A stretch of DNA of 64,000 bases from Sphingobacterium chuzhouense (GTDB taxonomy: Bacteria > Bacteroidota > Bacteroidia > Sphingobacteriales > Sphingobacteriaceae), in the NCBI RefSeq assembly GCF_014692525.1, contig NZ_JACNYL010000002.1:744001-808000 (forward strand), read 5' to 3'. The notes beneath the pieces are model-generated. The model saw nothing but the letters and a program-made list of their open reading frames with translations. It ran no database searches and was not told where the DNA came from. Both the position numbers and the translations under genes were made by a program. Below are positions 34,940-44,065 of the stretch, piece after piece; position 1 is the stretch's first letter; each line of letters begins with the position of its first letter.

Positions 34940-36607
34940 ATGAAAAAATTATTTTATTTCTTTAGTGGGATTTTCCTCATAAGCATACTTTTATGTTCAT
35001 GTAAAGGCATGTATGATAACCTGGATCCATATAGTCAAGAAAGTATATATCCCGCTAAATACGACACTATCGTCGGCTACATCGGCTATGAGCGTGTGGA
35101 AATCGAACTATTGAAAGCTGGGCGAATTCCCTCAAACCGCATTTACATGGGGAAAGCGCAAAAGACTGTAGTCGAATATGACAATAAAAAAGTCGTTATC
35201 GATTCTGTGGTTTCTTGGGTGAATATCACAGGATTGACAGTATCTAAATTATATCGTTTCAAAATTTACACGGAAGATGAATACAACAATAAATCCGTTC
35301 CCCAAGAAATAGCTTTGATACCTTATACACAAAGTGAACTCAGCACCATAGCGGTTCAATCTCCTCGTGTTCTCGCCTCCCCCACTACCGCTGTATTAGA
35401 TTGGACCAGCAACATGTCTTCCATTTTACTGGACTATTACGATCTGTCCTATTCCTACACCGATAACACCGGTGTTAAACGTGAAGGAGAGCGAAAAGAA
35501 AATCCACGAATATTCGCGGGCAATTTGAATCCAGGACAACAGATTACCATCGATGTAAATTATAGAGTAGTACCTAAGGTGAATGGAGAACCGATATTAG
35601 ATACGGTCGAGCTCCATCAACCTGTTGTTTTCAACATGCCGACCGCTAGTTCTCTCTTTCAACCGGCAGAACCAGAAGTGCTAATAGCAAATGGAATTAC
35701 CACATTTTCTGCAGAGGGTGTATCTACCATACGTAAATTGGTCTTTCCAGTCCATACAAGTAGCCTACAGGATTTGTTTTATTTCTCCAATCTAGAGGAG
35801 ATAGATCTTACAGGAGGAGACATCTTTGAAATGAAGACCATTTCCTACAATAGAAACAGCGTCGTGGCTACACTTGGAGGCGGTGAATTTCTCCCCTATG
35901 TACGACGTGTAGGTGATATGCCCGATGTTAACGCACGTTTTTTAATTGATCTTCTAGAGAATGATTTAGTACGGAAGGTTAAATACATCCCTCATTCGCT
36001 CGGTATAGATCATCTACTAACCGAATATATTCAGTCTGGAAAAGTGGAGTTGGTACAGACTCCACAGGAAGCGCTCATCCCTTTTAAATTCCTAATAAAT
36101 GGTACCGTACAAGCTGCTAATTGGAAAATAGAACTGGAAGAAAATCCTGGTTCCTATCCCACTGGTACTGATTTAATCAATATTATACGAGCTGTTCCCG
36201 GCGACAGATCTTCGGCATTTGCATTTATATTACCACCGGAATATGAGTTTAATGCGGAGGAGTATAAATACTTACGTTTCAAAGTATATGCGCCGGATAA
36301 AGCTTCTTTTAATGGCACTTTCGCAGCGAATTTCCAAAGGCTATGGCCACGCTTTATGAATTACCTATGGGCTTTTTCCACCGAAAGTTCATACGGCCAG
36401 CAATTATGGAATACAGTGGCCAATGATTATAGAATACCTGATGCTAATTTACAACAATGGTACGACATGGAGGTGAATCTAGCGAACATGATTGGCAAGC
36501 ACAATCGCGTGATTGTGATCAATATCGGCGGAGAACCAAGTGGAACATTTACTGTACCGAAACCCATCGTATATTATTTTGCGAATTTTAGATTGACGAA
36601 ACAATAG
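34940..36607 (+). CDS. DUF4998-containing surface lipoprotein
   Basis: A 555-residue lipoprotein with lipobox LCSC (Cys near 21). The N-terminal about 230 residues fit DUF4998: YDNLDPYSQESIYPAKYDTIVG followed by two fibronectin-like units (WVNITGLTVSKLYRFKIYTEDEYNNKS). The C-terminal half ends in a jelly-roll-like region (EYKYLRFKVYAPDKASFNGT ... WYDMEVNLANMIG ... YYFANFRL) suggesting carbohydrate- or ligand-binding. DUF4998 and DUF4959 proteins typically occur together next to SusC/SusD. Fourth gene of the operon, 51 nt downstream of the previous one. No catalytic domain recognised. Confidence 0.82.
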   Translation: MKKLFYFFSGIFLISILLCSCKGMYDNLDPYSQESIYPAKYDTIVGYIGYERVEIELLKAGRIPSNRIYMGKAQKTVVEYDNKKVVIDSVVSWVNITGLTVSKLYRFKIYTEDEYNNKSVPQEIALIPYTQSELSTIAVQSPRVLASPTTAVLDWTSNMSSILLDYYDLSYSYTDNTGVKREGERKENPRIFAGNLNPGQQITIDVNYRVVPKVNGEPILDTVELHQPVVFNMPTASSLFQPAEPEVLIANGITTFSAEGVSTIRKLVFPVHTSSLQDLFYFSNLEEIDLTGGDIFEMKTISYNRNSVVATLGGGEFLPYVRRVGDMPDVNARFLIDLLENDLVRKVKYIPHSLGIDHLLTEYIQSGKVELVQTPQEALIPFKFLINGTVQAANWKIELEENPGSYPTGTDLINIIRAVPGDRSSAFAFILPPEYEFNAEEYKYLRFKVYAPDKASFNGTFAANFQRLWPRFMNYLWAFSTESSYGQQLWNTVANDYRIPDANLQQWYDMEVNLANMIGKHNRVIVINIGGEPSGTFTVPKPIVYYFANFRLTKQ

Positions 36608-36635
36608 TTGACGTAACTAATTTATAACCCAAAAA

Positions 36636-38600
36636 ATGAAAAAGAAATACACTTATACCCGAAGGGTATTTATCCACAGTTCTTTAGTGACTGGTTTGGG
36701 ATTAACGTTGAACTTGATTGGTTGTAAAAAGTCTGCTTCCGATCCAGACGGAGATAGCCCGGAATCCTTAAATATCACGAATATTGTTATACCTTCCCGA
36801 TTAGACGTCACCAAACAGATGGAGTTTACCATCCAAGGCAATGGTTTCGTACAAGGAGATCAGATTATTTTCGATTCATTATATAATTACAGAGAAAGGC
36901 AAATCGTAGATGTAACAAGTGTTACTTCGAGCACGATTCTTTTCATATTACCAGAAAAACTGACTTCACAGGAATATAGGATTTCGGTGAGACGCGGCAC
37001 GAAAACGGCCACATTGGGACGAATAGATTTAAATTTTGTTTTTAATCCTAATATCCCCAACAAAGAGGGAATGACAATAAAGGGTGCTGTCCATGCTGCT
37101 GGCGTAGGTCTCGCTAATGTGGTTGTATCGGATGGTTTCGAAGTTACCAAAACGGATGAAAATGGAATATATTATCTTTCTTCGACAAAGAAAAGTAATT
37201 ATGTTTTCGTTTCCATACCCACAAATTACGAAGTTGCCACCATCCAAAGCGCTCCCCAGTTCTTTAAAAGATTGACACGGTCTACAGCTACTGTCGAAAC
37301 TGTAGATTTTGAGCTAATACCAGTAAATAACGATAAGCATGTTGTTATGGTTCTAGGAGATATGCATCTGGCTAATCGAAATAGTGACATAGCCCAATTT
37401 CAAGAAGGGTTTCTGGAAGATGTAAACCAATCTATTCAAAGCTTTAAAAAATCAGACACAAAAGTGTATGCGTTAACCTTGGGAGATATGACCTGGGATG
37501 GTTATTGGTATTCCAATAATTTCGGCCTACCACAGTATCTCCAGCAGATGAATAAAATCAATGCACCCGTTTTTAATACAATGGGGAACCACGACAATGA
37601 TCCCAACATTATCAACGATTGGGGTGCGGAGGATAGGTACAGAGACGTAATTGGCCCAACTTATTATTCGTTCAATCTCGGAAAAGTACACTATATCGTC
37701 CTTGATAATATCGAATACCTTAATACCAAAGACAGAAACTATAATGCAACAATTGTTGCTGATCAACTGGAGTGGCTGAAAAAGGATCTCGCTACTCTAA
37801 CAGACAAGAATACCCCCATTATCATAGCTATGCACATACAGCTCTTTTCCAATCCCGGATTGAGTGGCAGTAATGAAACACGGACGGCGCGCTTATCAAA
37901 TTCTCAGGATTTTATCGCTTGTTTGAGCCGTTTTGATAATGTACATGTGCTTACTGGGCATACCCATATGAACTACAATATCCGTTACTCATCTTCTATC
38001 ATGGAACATAACATTGCAGCCGTATGTGCGACATGGTGGTGGACAGGAAGACCTGGTTATGCCGGTAACCAAATTTGTAAAGATGGTACACCAGGGGGAT
38101 ATGCAATATGGGAAATGGAAGACAAAGAGTTAAAATGGACGTATAAAAGCATCCGACAAAATGCCGACTATCAATTTAGAGTGTACGACCTAAACAAAGT
38201 TCACCTCACAAAAGAAAAATTTGCCCCGAAATATACAGGTATAGAGTGGAACAAATATGCTGTTGGATACGCTAATCTAAAAACAGATAACGAAATACTA
38301 ATCAACGTTTGGAATTATGACACTGAATGGAGCGTGGAGGTGACAGAAGAAGGGAACATACTACCCGTCACCAGAGTACATATCGAAGATCCGTTGCATA
38401 TCATTTCCTATTCTGCCAAGCGTCTGGATGTCAATGCAGTCCCTACAGCAGATTTCGTAACCGCCAAAACAGCCCATATGTTTAAAACGAAGGCTTCTAG
38501 TGCCACCAGCACTTTAGTAATCAAAGTTACGGACTGTTTTGGGAAAACCTATACACAAACGATGATTCGACCAAAAGAGCTAGAGTACTTAATGACGTGA
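36636..38600 (+). CDS. Secreted calcineurin-like phosphoesterase with N- and C-terminal accessory domains
   Basis: A 654-residue exported metallophosphoesterase. The N-terminus combines a Tat-like pair (TRRVFIHSS) with a lipobox-like LIGC at about 30. An IPT/TIG-like domain covers about 45-135, and a carboxypeptidase-like MetallophosN domain about 145-215 (IKGAVHAAGVGLANVVVSDG). The calcineurin-like catalytic core (about 230-460) has metal-binding motifs GDMHLANRN, TLGDMTWDGYW, NTMGNHDND, AMHIQLF and TGHTHMNYN, and a MetallophosC domain follows. It hydrolyses phosphate esters, substrate unknown. It ends the SusC/SusD operon and is the only recognisable enzyme in it. Confidence 0.92.
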   Translation: MKKKYTYTRRVFIHSSLVTGLGLTLNLIGCKKSASDPDGDSPESLNITNIVIPSRLDVTKQMEFTIQGNGFVQGDQIIFDSLYNYRERQIVDVTSVTSSTILFILPEKLTSQEYRISVRRGTKTATLGRIDLNFVFNPNIPNKEGMTIKGAVHAAGVGLANVVVSDGFEVTKTDENGIYYLSSTKKSNYVFVSIPTNYEVATIQSAPQFFKRLTRSTATVETVDFELIPVNNDKHVVMVLGDMHLANRNSDIAQFQEGFLEDVNQSIQSFKKSDTKVYALTLGDMTWDGYWYSNNFGLPQYLQQMNKINAPVFNTMGNHDNDPNIINDWGAEDRYRDVIGPTYYSFNLGKVHYIVLDNIEYLNTKDRNYNATIVADQLEWLKKDLATLTDKNTPIIIAMHIQLFSNPGLSGSNETRTARLSNSQDFIACLSRFDNVHVLTGHTHMNYNIRYSSSIMEHNIAAVCATWWWTGRPGYAGNQICKDGTPGGYAIWEMEDKELKWTYKSIRQNADYQFRVYDLNKVHLTKEKFAPKYTGIEWNKYAVGYANLKTDNEILINVWNYDTEWSVEVTEEGNILPVTRVHIEDPLHIISYSAKRLDVNAVPTADFVTAKTAHMFKTKASSATSTLVIKVTDCFGKTYTQTMIRPKELEYLMT

Positions 38601-38610
38601 CATTTAACAA

Positions 38611-38652
38611 AAACAAACAGCCCGATAAAACGTTTTATCGGGCTGTTTGTTT
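38611..38652 (+). terminator. 42-bp perfect palindrome, terminator of the SusC/SusD operon
   Basis: AAACAAACAGCCCGATAAAA CG and its exact inverse, 10 nt past the phosphoesterase stop. Its 3' arm ends in TGTTTGTTT. It is nearly the same sequence as 27719-27760. Confidence 0.85.
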
Positions 38653-38683
38653 ATCATGTATTATAGTCCAAACAGAGAATGTC

Positions 38684-38830
38684 ATGGTAAAAAGTATTTT
38701 TCGTCTTTTGAACAAACTTAATAAAGCGGCATTGCCTAAATTATCAGGAAAAGACCCTAGCAAATTGAGCAAATGGGAACAAGCACTACTGGCTTACCGT
38801 TATTACATCCTTACACGCTCGCTGGATTGA
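38684..38830 (+). CDS. Small conserved Bacteroidota protein (48 aa)
   Basis: A 48-residue basic protein, MVKSIFRLLNKLNKAALPKL at the start and ALLAYRYYILTRSLD at the end. The pattern (KxxxFRxLxKxNKAxLP ... YRYYxxTRxLD) matches a short protein I recall as conserved across Sphingobacteria and Flavobacteria and sometimes mislabelled 'SsrA-binding protein'. The open frame extends upstream to 38597, but that part is just translated terminator. ATG 38684 is the sensible start. It precedes the cysteine desulfurase gene by 44 nt. Function unknown. Confidence 0.75.
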   Translation: MVKSIFRLLNKLNKAALPKLSGKDPSKLSKWEQALLAYRYYILTRSLD

Positions 38831-38874
38831 CATTTCGCTATATAGAAACAAACCTTTTGCTTATCTTTAACACG

Positions 38875-40047
38875 ATGTCATGGATATACTTGGATAATAA
38901 TGCCACCACTAAAATAGACCCTCTGGTCTTGGACGCAATGTTTCCTTTCTTGCAGGAGTCTTATGGAAATGCCTCCAGTATACAGCACCGTATCGGGCGT
39001 GAAGCCAACCAAGCCGTAGCGTTGGCACGCGAACAAATCGCGCAGAAGTTTCAGGTGAAAGAGAGTGAAATTTTCTTTAACTCTGGTGCAACGGAAGGTA
39101 TCAACACGGTGCTTCGAGGAATTGCCTTCGCTTATGCTCGAAAGGGAAAACATATCATTACTTGCCAAACAGAACACAAAGCTGTCTTGACAACTTGTGC
39201 CCAATTAGAACGGAACGGTATCGAAATAACGTATTTGCCCGTCGATCATAACGGCGCAATAGATTTACAGATGCTTCGGGATAGCATACGCGCGGACACT
39301 GTTTTGGTATGTATCATGGCGGCAAACAACGAATCAGGTGTGGTACATCCTATCTCTGCGATAGCGCAGATTTGTCGAGAAAAGGATGTCCTGTTTTTCT
39401 GCGATGCGACACAAATGGTGGGCAAACAGGAAATAGATTTACAACAAATACCCATTGACATCCTGACCTTTAGTGCACATAAGTTCCATGGTCCCAAAGG
39501 TATAGGCGCATTATATGTACGTCGCAAACGTAAACCGATACAAATCCCCCCGTTAATATCAGGCGGACAGCAAGAAAAAGGTTTTCGTGGCGGAACATTA
39601 AATGTTCCAAATATTGTAGGTTGTGGGAAGGCACTGGAAATGGCAAATGCCTATCCAGAGATCGAACAATACCGGGATGAGCTGGAAAAAAAAATCAAGC
39701 TTCAAATCCCGGAGATTATTATTCATGGCGAACAGGCTCCGCGATTACACAACACTAGCTTCATCGCCTTCCGACATATTAAAGCAGCCGAGATCATGAC
39801 CGCCCTCCCACATATTGCACTTTCTTCGGGTTCTGCCTGTACCTCCGGTTTATTGGATCCATCACATGTTTTAAAAGCAATGGGTGTTAGCGATGATGAC
39901 GCCTACGCTAGTATCCGTTTTAGCTTGAGTAAATTTACCAAAAAAGCCGATGTGGAACAGACCATAAACGATCTTGCCAAGGCCGTTCAACGTCTCCGCT
40001 CCTCCTCTCCCATCTGGCAACTTTTTAAAGAGGGGCTGATACAGTGA
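38875..40047 (+). CDS. Cysteine desulfurase (IscS/NifS family)
   Basis: A 390-residue PLP enzyme that takes sulfur from cysteine for Fe-S clusters and thio-modification. Start MSWIYLDNNATTKIDPLVLDAM at ATG 38875, matching the family; the upstream extension to 38773 overlaps the small gene. PLP lysine in TFSAHKFHGPKGIGALYVRR at about 203-ish, and the substrate Cys loop SSGSACTSGLLDPSHVLKAMG near 322. A short IscA-type gene follows 104 nt later, supporting an Fe-S role. I do not assign iscS firmly, since class I (IscS) and related paralogues are not separable here. Confidence 0.95.
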   Translation: MSWIYLDNNATTKIDPLVLDAMFPFLQESYGNASSIQHRIGREANQAVALAREQIAQKFQVKESEIFFNSGATEGINTVLRGIAFAYARKGKHIITCQTEHKAVLTTCAQLERNGIEITYLPVDHNGAIDLQMLRDSIRADTVLVCIMAANNESGVVHPISAIAQICREKDVLFFCDATQMVGKQEIDLQQIPIDILTFSAHKFHGPKGIGALYVRRKRKPIQIPPLISGGQQEKGFRGGTLNVPNIVGCGKALEMANAYPEIEQYRDELEKKIKLQIPEIIIHGEQAPRLHNTSFIAFRHIKAAEIMTALPHIALSSGSACTSGLLDPSHVLKAMGVSDDDAYASIRFSLSKFTKKADVEQTINDLAKAVQRLRSSSPIWQLFKEGLIQ

Positions 40048-40151
40048 TGATTTTAGCAATTGCATTTACATTTTTTGACATTTCCTCAACCGCCAATAAT
40101 TGGAAGTAAAAAAAAGAATAACGATTTTTGTACATTCAATAAAGAAAAACG

Positions 40152-40487
40152 ATGAACGAATTGGTAACAATCACAGATAAAGCAAAGCAACGCATCGAGC
40201 AGATAATGCAGCAAGAAAAATACGACCAAAGCTACTTTGTGCGAGTTGCAGTAGAAAGCGGTGGGTGTTCCGGTCTTTCCTACAAACTATCGTTTGATAA
40301 TGAAGAGAAAAAGGGAGATCAGTTTTGTGAAGACAAAGGTATTAGAATCTGTTTAGACATAAAATCTTATCTTTATTTAGCAGGAACGGAGTTGGATTAT
40401 TCGGACGGACTTGCAGGTAAAGGTTTTGAGTTTCACAATCCAAATGCATCGCGCACTTGCGCATGTGGCGAGAGTTTCTCCGTATAA
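40152..40487 (+). CDS. Iron-sulfur cluster assembly accessory protein (IscA/SufA/ErpA type)
   Basis: A 111-residue A-type carrier that delivers Fe-S clusters. The three invariant Cys are present: ESGGCSGLSYKL near 37, and CACGESFSV at the C-terminus. The LDYSDGLAGKGFEFHNPNASRTCACG block is the family signature. It follows the cysteine desulfurase in the same direction and is followed by a strong terminator. Confidence 0.95.
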   Translation: MNELVTITDKAKQRIEQIMQQEKYDQSYFVRVAVESGGCSGLSYKLSFDNEEKKGDQFCEDKGIRICLDIKSYLYLAGTELDYSDGLAGKGFEFHNPNASRTCACGESFSV

Positions 40488-40509
40488 CCCTATTCTACAG
40501 GATATTATT

Positions 40510-40540
40510 AAAAGGGAGTTGTTTGAACAACTCCCTTTTT
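40510..40540 (+). terminator. Terminator after the IscA-type gene
   Basis: A perfect 14-bp stem AAAAGGGAGTTGTT with its inverse, a 2-nt loop, and a T run; 23 nt past the stop. Confidence 0.9.
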
Positions 40541-40659
40541 AGTAAAATTTTCAAAACATCATTTGTTTTGTTAATAAAACCTTTATTTTTGCTTATAAAA
40601 TTTAAAAAAATATCAATCTTTAATAACTGGATTATGATATTTTGAGCGCTAACATTTTT

Positions 40660-41664
40660 ATGGGACGTAACTTACTAAAAACAGAACAAGCTATCACGTT
40701 TGTTAAGGACATTTTTTCGCAGAAACTAATTCAGGTATTAAATCTTATCCCTGTTTCCTCGCCGTTGGTTGTATTGGATGGGACAGGTATCAATGATGAT
40801 CTCAACGGCATCGAACGCCCCGTAGGGTTCCCTATCAAATCATTAAACGAACAGCGTGCGGTTGTCGTACACTCCTTAGCGAAGTGGAAAAGAGTACGAT
40901 TAAAAGAATTGGAGATACAGTCAGGAGAAGGTATATTGACCGATATGCGTGCTTTACGTCCAGATGAGGACTATAGTCCTATCCATTCCATCTATGTAGA
41001 TCAATGGGACTGGGAAAAACACATCGACAGTGAGGATCGTACGCTGCCTTATCTAAAAAATACGGTATTAAAAATCTATCAAGCGCTTTATGAAACAGAA
41101 CAAGAAGTAGCGCAACGGTATCCGGAAAAACAAGCTGTACTTCCTAAAGATATTCATTTCATTGCTTCCGAGGAACTTCTAGCGAAGTATCCCGATTTAA
41201 CGCCGAAGGAGCGAGAGAATGCTATTGCCAAAGAACATGGCGCTGTATTTATTTATGGTATTGGAGGTGAGCTTAGTAACGGATTTCCACATGACGGACG
41301 TGCGGCTGACTATGACGACTGGAGTACTGATGATGAAAACGGACATAAGGGCTTAAATGGTGACATATTAGTATGGAATCCTATTTTACATGCCGCATTC
41401 GAACTTTCCTCGATGGGTATTCGGGTTGATAAAAAAGCCTTATTGCACCAACTGGAACTCAGAGGTAGTCTAGAACGGGCGACACTCCCTTTTCACACGA
41501 TGTTATTAAACAATCAGCTTCCTCCATCTATCGGTGGTGGTATTGGTCAATCGCGTGTTTGTATGTTTATGCTTAAAAAAGCACATATCGGCGAAGTACA
41601 AGTAAGTATATGGGATAATGAGCAACGAGATATATTAGCATCGCAAAATATCAATTTGCTGTGA
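40660..41664 (+). CDS. asnA: Aspartate--ammonia ligase AsnA
   Basis: A 334-residue class II aaRS-like enzyme making asparagine from aspartate, ammonia and ATP. Family blocks in order: KDIFSQKLIQVLNLIPVSSP, VVHSLAKWKRVRLKEL, GEGILTDMRALRPDEDYSPIHS, YVDQWDWEKHI, AKEHGAVFIYGIGGELSNG, RAADYDDWSTDDENGHKGLNG, DILVWNP, FELSSMGIRVD and SIGGGIGQSRVCMFML. The open frame also allows a TTG start at 40642, but the ATG at 40660 (MGRNLLKTE) fits E. coli AsnA length. Monocistronic. Confidence 0.96.
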   Translation: MGRNLLKTEQAITFVKDIFSQKLIQVLNLIPVSSPLVVLDGTGINDDLNGIERPVGFPIKSLNEQRAVVVHSLAKWKRVRLKELEIQSGEGILTDMRALRPDEDYSPIHSIYVDQWDWEKHIDSEDRTLPYLKNTVLKIYQALYETEQEVAQRYPEKQAVLPKDIHFIASEELLAKYPDLTPKERENAIAKEHGAVFIYGIGGELSNGFPHDGRAADYDDWSTDDENGHKGLNGDILVWNPILHAAFELSSMGIRVDKKALLHQLELRGSLERATLPFHTMLLNNQLPPSIGGGIGQSRVCMFMLKKAHIGEVQVSIWDNEQRDILASQNINLL

Positions 41665-41809
41665 TTATCTTTGATGAGCCCTTTGGGGTTCTTCATTAAA
41701 AACAAACACGTATGAATAATTCATCTTACATGCATAAATGGTTATATTGCATATAACGGCGAATTTATTTAGGTTTGCGGTACGAATTGAAATAGAATAG
41801 AAAAACGAT

Positions 41810-43009
41810 ATGATTATACAACCACGTGTAAGAGGTTTTATCTGCTTAACTTCACACCCGGAAGGAACTGCCCAACATGTTAAGCAACAGATAGACCATG
41901 TAAAATCCAAGGGCAAAATAGAAAACGGCCCTAAAAAAGTTTTGGTAATCGGTGCTTCCACCGGTTTTGGTTTGGCTTCCCGTATTACTGCTGCCTTTGG
42001 TTCAGACGCTGCCACGATTGGTGTTTTTTTTGAAAAACCCGCCGCCCCAGGTAAACCGGGTACCGCCGGCTGGTATAATACAGCTGCCTTTGAAAACGAA
42101 GCACATGCTGCTGGACTTTATGCAAAAAGCATCAATGGCGATGCCTTTTCTGATGAAATCAAAACGCAGACTATCGACCTAATCAAAGAAGACCTCGGAC
42201 AGGTGGATTTAGTCGTATATTCATTAGCTTCCCCACGCCGTACCCACCCCAAAACGGGTGTAGTTCATACGTCGGTTTTGAAGCCTATCGGACAAGCTTT
42301 TACTGATAAAACGGTAGATTTCCACTCTGGTGTTGTCTCCGATATTTCCATCCAACCAGTCGAAAGCGAAGACGATATCCATAACACAATTGCCGTTATG
42401 GGAGGCGAAGATTGGAAGTTTTGGATAGAGCAACTGAAAGAAGCTGGCGTATTGGCAGAGGGTGTAAAAACGGTTGCCTATTCTTATATTGGACCAGAGC
42501 TTACTTATCCAATTTACAGAAACGGTACAATTGGTAGGGCAAAAGACGATCTGGAAGGTACTGTGCCGGTTCTCAACGATTTGCTGAAAGATATAGGTGG
42601 TATTAGTTATGTTTCTGTAAATAAGGCATTGGTAACACAATCGAGTTCTGCAATTCCGGTTGTTCCACTCTACATCTCCTTGCTCTATAAAGTCATGAAA
42701 GAGAAAGGTATACACGAAGGTACTATCGAGCAAATGCAGCGGTTATTTGCTGATCGTCTTTATGCCAATGGCGAAATACCGTTAGACGAAAAAGGACGTA
42801 TCCGAGTAGACGATTGGGAAATGCGGAAAGACGTACAAACGGAAGTGGCGAAACTATGGGATGAAATTACCACAGAAAATCTGGAGCAAATATCCGACAT
42901 AGCCGGTTATCGTAATGACTTTTTTAACTTGTTCGGCTTCAATTTTGACACGGTAGATTATGATAAGGACACCAACGAAGTAGTCAAAGTACCGAGTATA
43001 AAAGAATAG
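41810..43009 (+). CDS. fabV: Trans-2-enoyl-ACP/CoA reductase FabV
   Basis: A 399-residue NADH-dependent enoyl reductase of the FabV/TER family. Landmarks: MIIQPRVRGFICLTSHPEG at the start, cofactor loop VIGASTGFGLASRI at about 46-60, FFEKPAAPGKPGTAGWYNTAAFE, VYSLASPRRTHPKTG, and the active-site Tyr/Lys region KTVAYSYIGPELTYPIYRNGTIGRAK. It performs the last reduction in fatty acid elongation; FabV enzymes are known for triclosan tolerance. Ends in a strong terminator. A TetR gene follows 268 nt later, which might regulate it. Confidence 0.96.
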   Translation: MIIQPRVRGFICLTSHPEGTAQHVKQQIDHVKSKGKIENGPKKVLVIGASTGFGLASRITAAFGSDAATIGVFFEKPAAPGKPGTAGWYNTAAFENEAHAAGLYAKSINGDAFSDEIKTQTIDLIKEDLGQVDLVVYSLASPRRTHPKTGVVHTSVLKPIGQAFTDKTVDFHSGVVSDISIQPVESEDDIHNTIAVMGGEDWKFWIEQLKEAGVLAEGVKTVAYSYIGPELTYPIYRNGTIGRAKDDLEGTVPVLNDLLKDIGGISYVSVNKALVTQSSSAIPVVPLYISLLYKVMKEKGIHEGTIEQMQRLFADRLYANGEIPLDEKGRIRVDDWEMRKDVQTEVAKLWDEITTENLEQISDIAGYRNDFFNLFGFNFDTVDYDKDTNEVVKVPSIKE

Positions 43010-43030
43010 ATAGTTTCTATTAGAAAGAAT

Positions 43031-43071
43031 AAAAAAAGGCAGTAGAATTTATTATCCTACTGCCTTTTTTT
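43031..43071 (+). terminator. Terminator after fabV
   Basis: 15-bp stem AAAAAAAGGCAGTAG with its inverse and an 11-nt loop, T run at the 3' end. Confidence 0.9.
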
Positions 43072-43277
43072 ATTCTTTCTATTTCCTTCCTCCTGTTTTC
43101 CAATGGAAGAAATAAGTTGAGAATTAATCAATTTAATTTCATCTATATAATTGCAATAACACCTTAATAGACAAGGAAAAAAACAAATAAAAAACAATTC
43201 CACCCTATTGATATTTCCAATATAATTAGTCAACTTTACAAAGTATAGATAATAACAGATAAAAAGAAAAACATACC

Positions 43278-43997
43278 ATGGCGAGAAAGAAAAATAAAGC
43301 TGTTGAAGCGTCAGAAATTGTACAAGAAAAAAAACCACGTAAAATTGTAGCTGGTCCGATACGGGACAAAGAGCGAACAAAACGTAGGTTGATAGCAACA
43401 GTAGGCAAGGTTTTGCAAAAATACACGTATGCGGGGCTTACCATTACCAATATAGCGAAAGAGTCCGGCCTAAACCCCAAACTCATATATCTATATTTTG
43501 GAAACTTGGACGGATTGATAGAGGAATATATCCTAGAAAAAGATTTTTGGGCAGGAAAACTTAAAACACAAATAATAGAGTTTGCAGAAAATCCAAAACC
43601 CATTAATGCGCAAGATACCAACGACTTATTCCAACTACAATTTGATTCGTTCCTAAAAGATAAGTCCATGCAACGTATTATCCATTGGGAAATGGGTGTA
43701 AAAAACAAATTATTACGAAAAATCGCTGAAGATCGGGAAGAAGTCGGTAAAAGTGCCCTTGATGTTATCGCTGCCCAATTTGAGGATACCGACGTAGACA
43801 TTCAAGCCACGCTCGCCGTTATTCTTGGTGGAATTTACTATTTAACATTACATGCCAAAAACAACGGAAGCACAGTCAGCGGTATTGACATTAACGAGGA
43901 CGAAGGTCGGGAACGTATCGAAAAAACAATCGAAAGATTGATCTTTAGAGACTTTGAAGATGCCAAAAAGAAAAAGACCTCCAAAGGAAAAAAATAA
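43278..43997 (+). CDS. TetR/AcrR family transcriptional regulator
   Basis: A 239-residue one-component regulator. A basic, disordered N-terminal tail (about 1-35, MARKKNKAVEAS...) precedes the HTH at about 35-85 (KERTKRRLIATVGKVLQKYT, YAGLTITNIAKESGLNPKLI and YLYFGNLDGLIEEYIL). The C-terminal ligand-binding domain is divergent and includes SMQRIIHWEMGVKNKLLRK. Another basic tail ends the protein (AKKKKTSKGKK). The ligand cannot be inferred. fabV lies upstream in the same direction and the M3 peptidase downstream. Confidence 0.9.
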   Translation: MARKKNKAVEASEIVQEKKPRKIVAGPIRDKERTKRRLIATVGKVLQKYTYAGLTITNIAKESGLNPKLIYLYFGNLDGLIEEYILEKDFWAGKLKTQIIEFAENPKPINAQDTNDLFQLQFDSFLKDKSMQRIIHWEMGVKNKLLRKIAEDREEVGKSALDVIAAQFEDTDVDIQATLAVILGGIYYLTLHAKNNGSTVSGIDINEDEGRERIEKTIERLIFRDFEDAKKKKTSKGKK

Positions 43998-44025
43998 AAG
44001 GTAATCAAGCATCGTTGAATTGAAT

Positions 44026-44052
44026 AGGGGTACTATGATACCCCTTTTTTTT
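44026..44052 (+). terminator. Terminator after the TetR gene
   Basis: AGGGGTA / TACCCCT stem with a 6-nt loop followed by eight T, 29 nt past the stop. Confidence 0.88.
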
Positions 44053-44065
44053 GTAATTTTGCCGT

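Noticed and set aside
43057..43801. Two reverse-strand frames of 113 and 191 codons around the TetR gene
   Set aside because: They overlap the fabV terminator and the TetR coding sequence on the opposite strand. TetR has intact HTH motifs and the reverse products do not resemble proteins.
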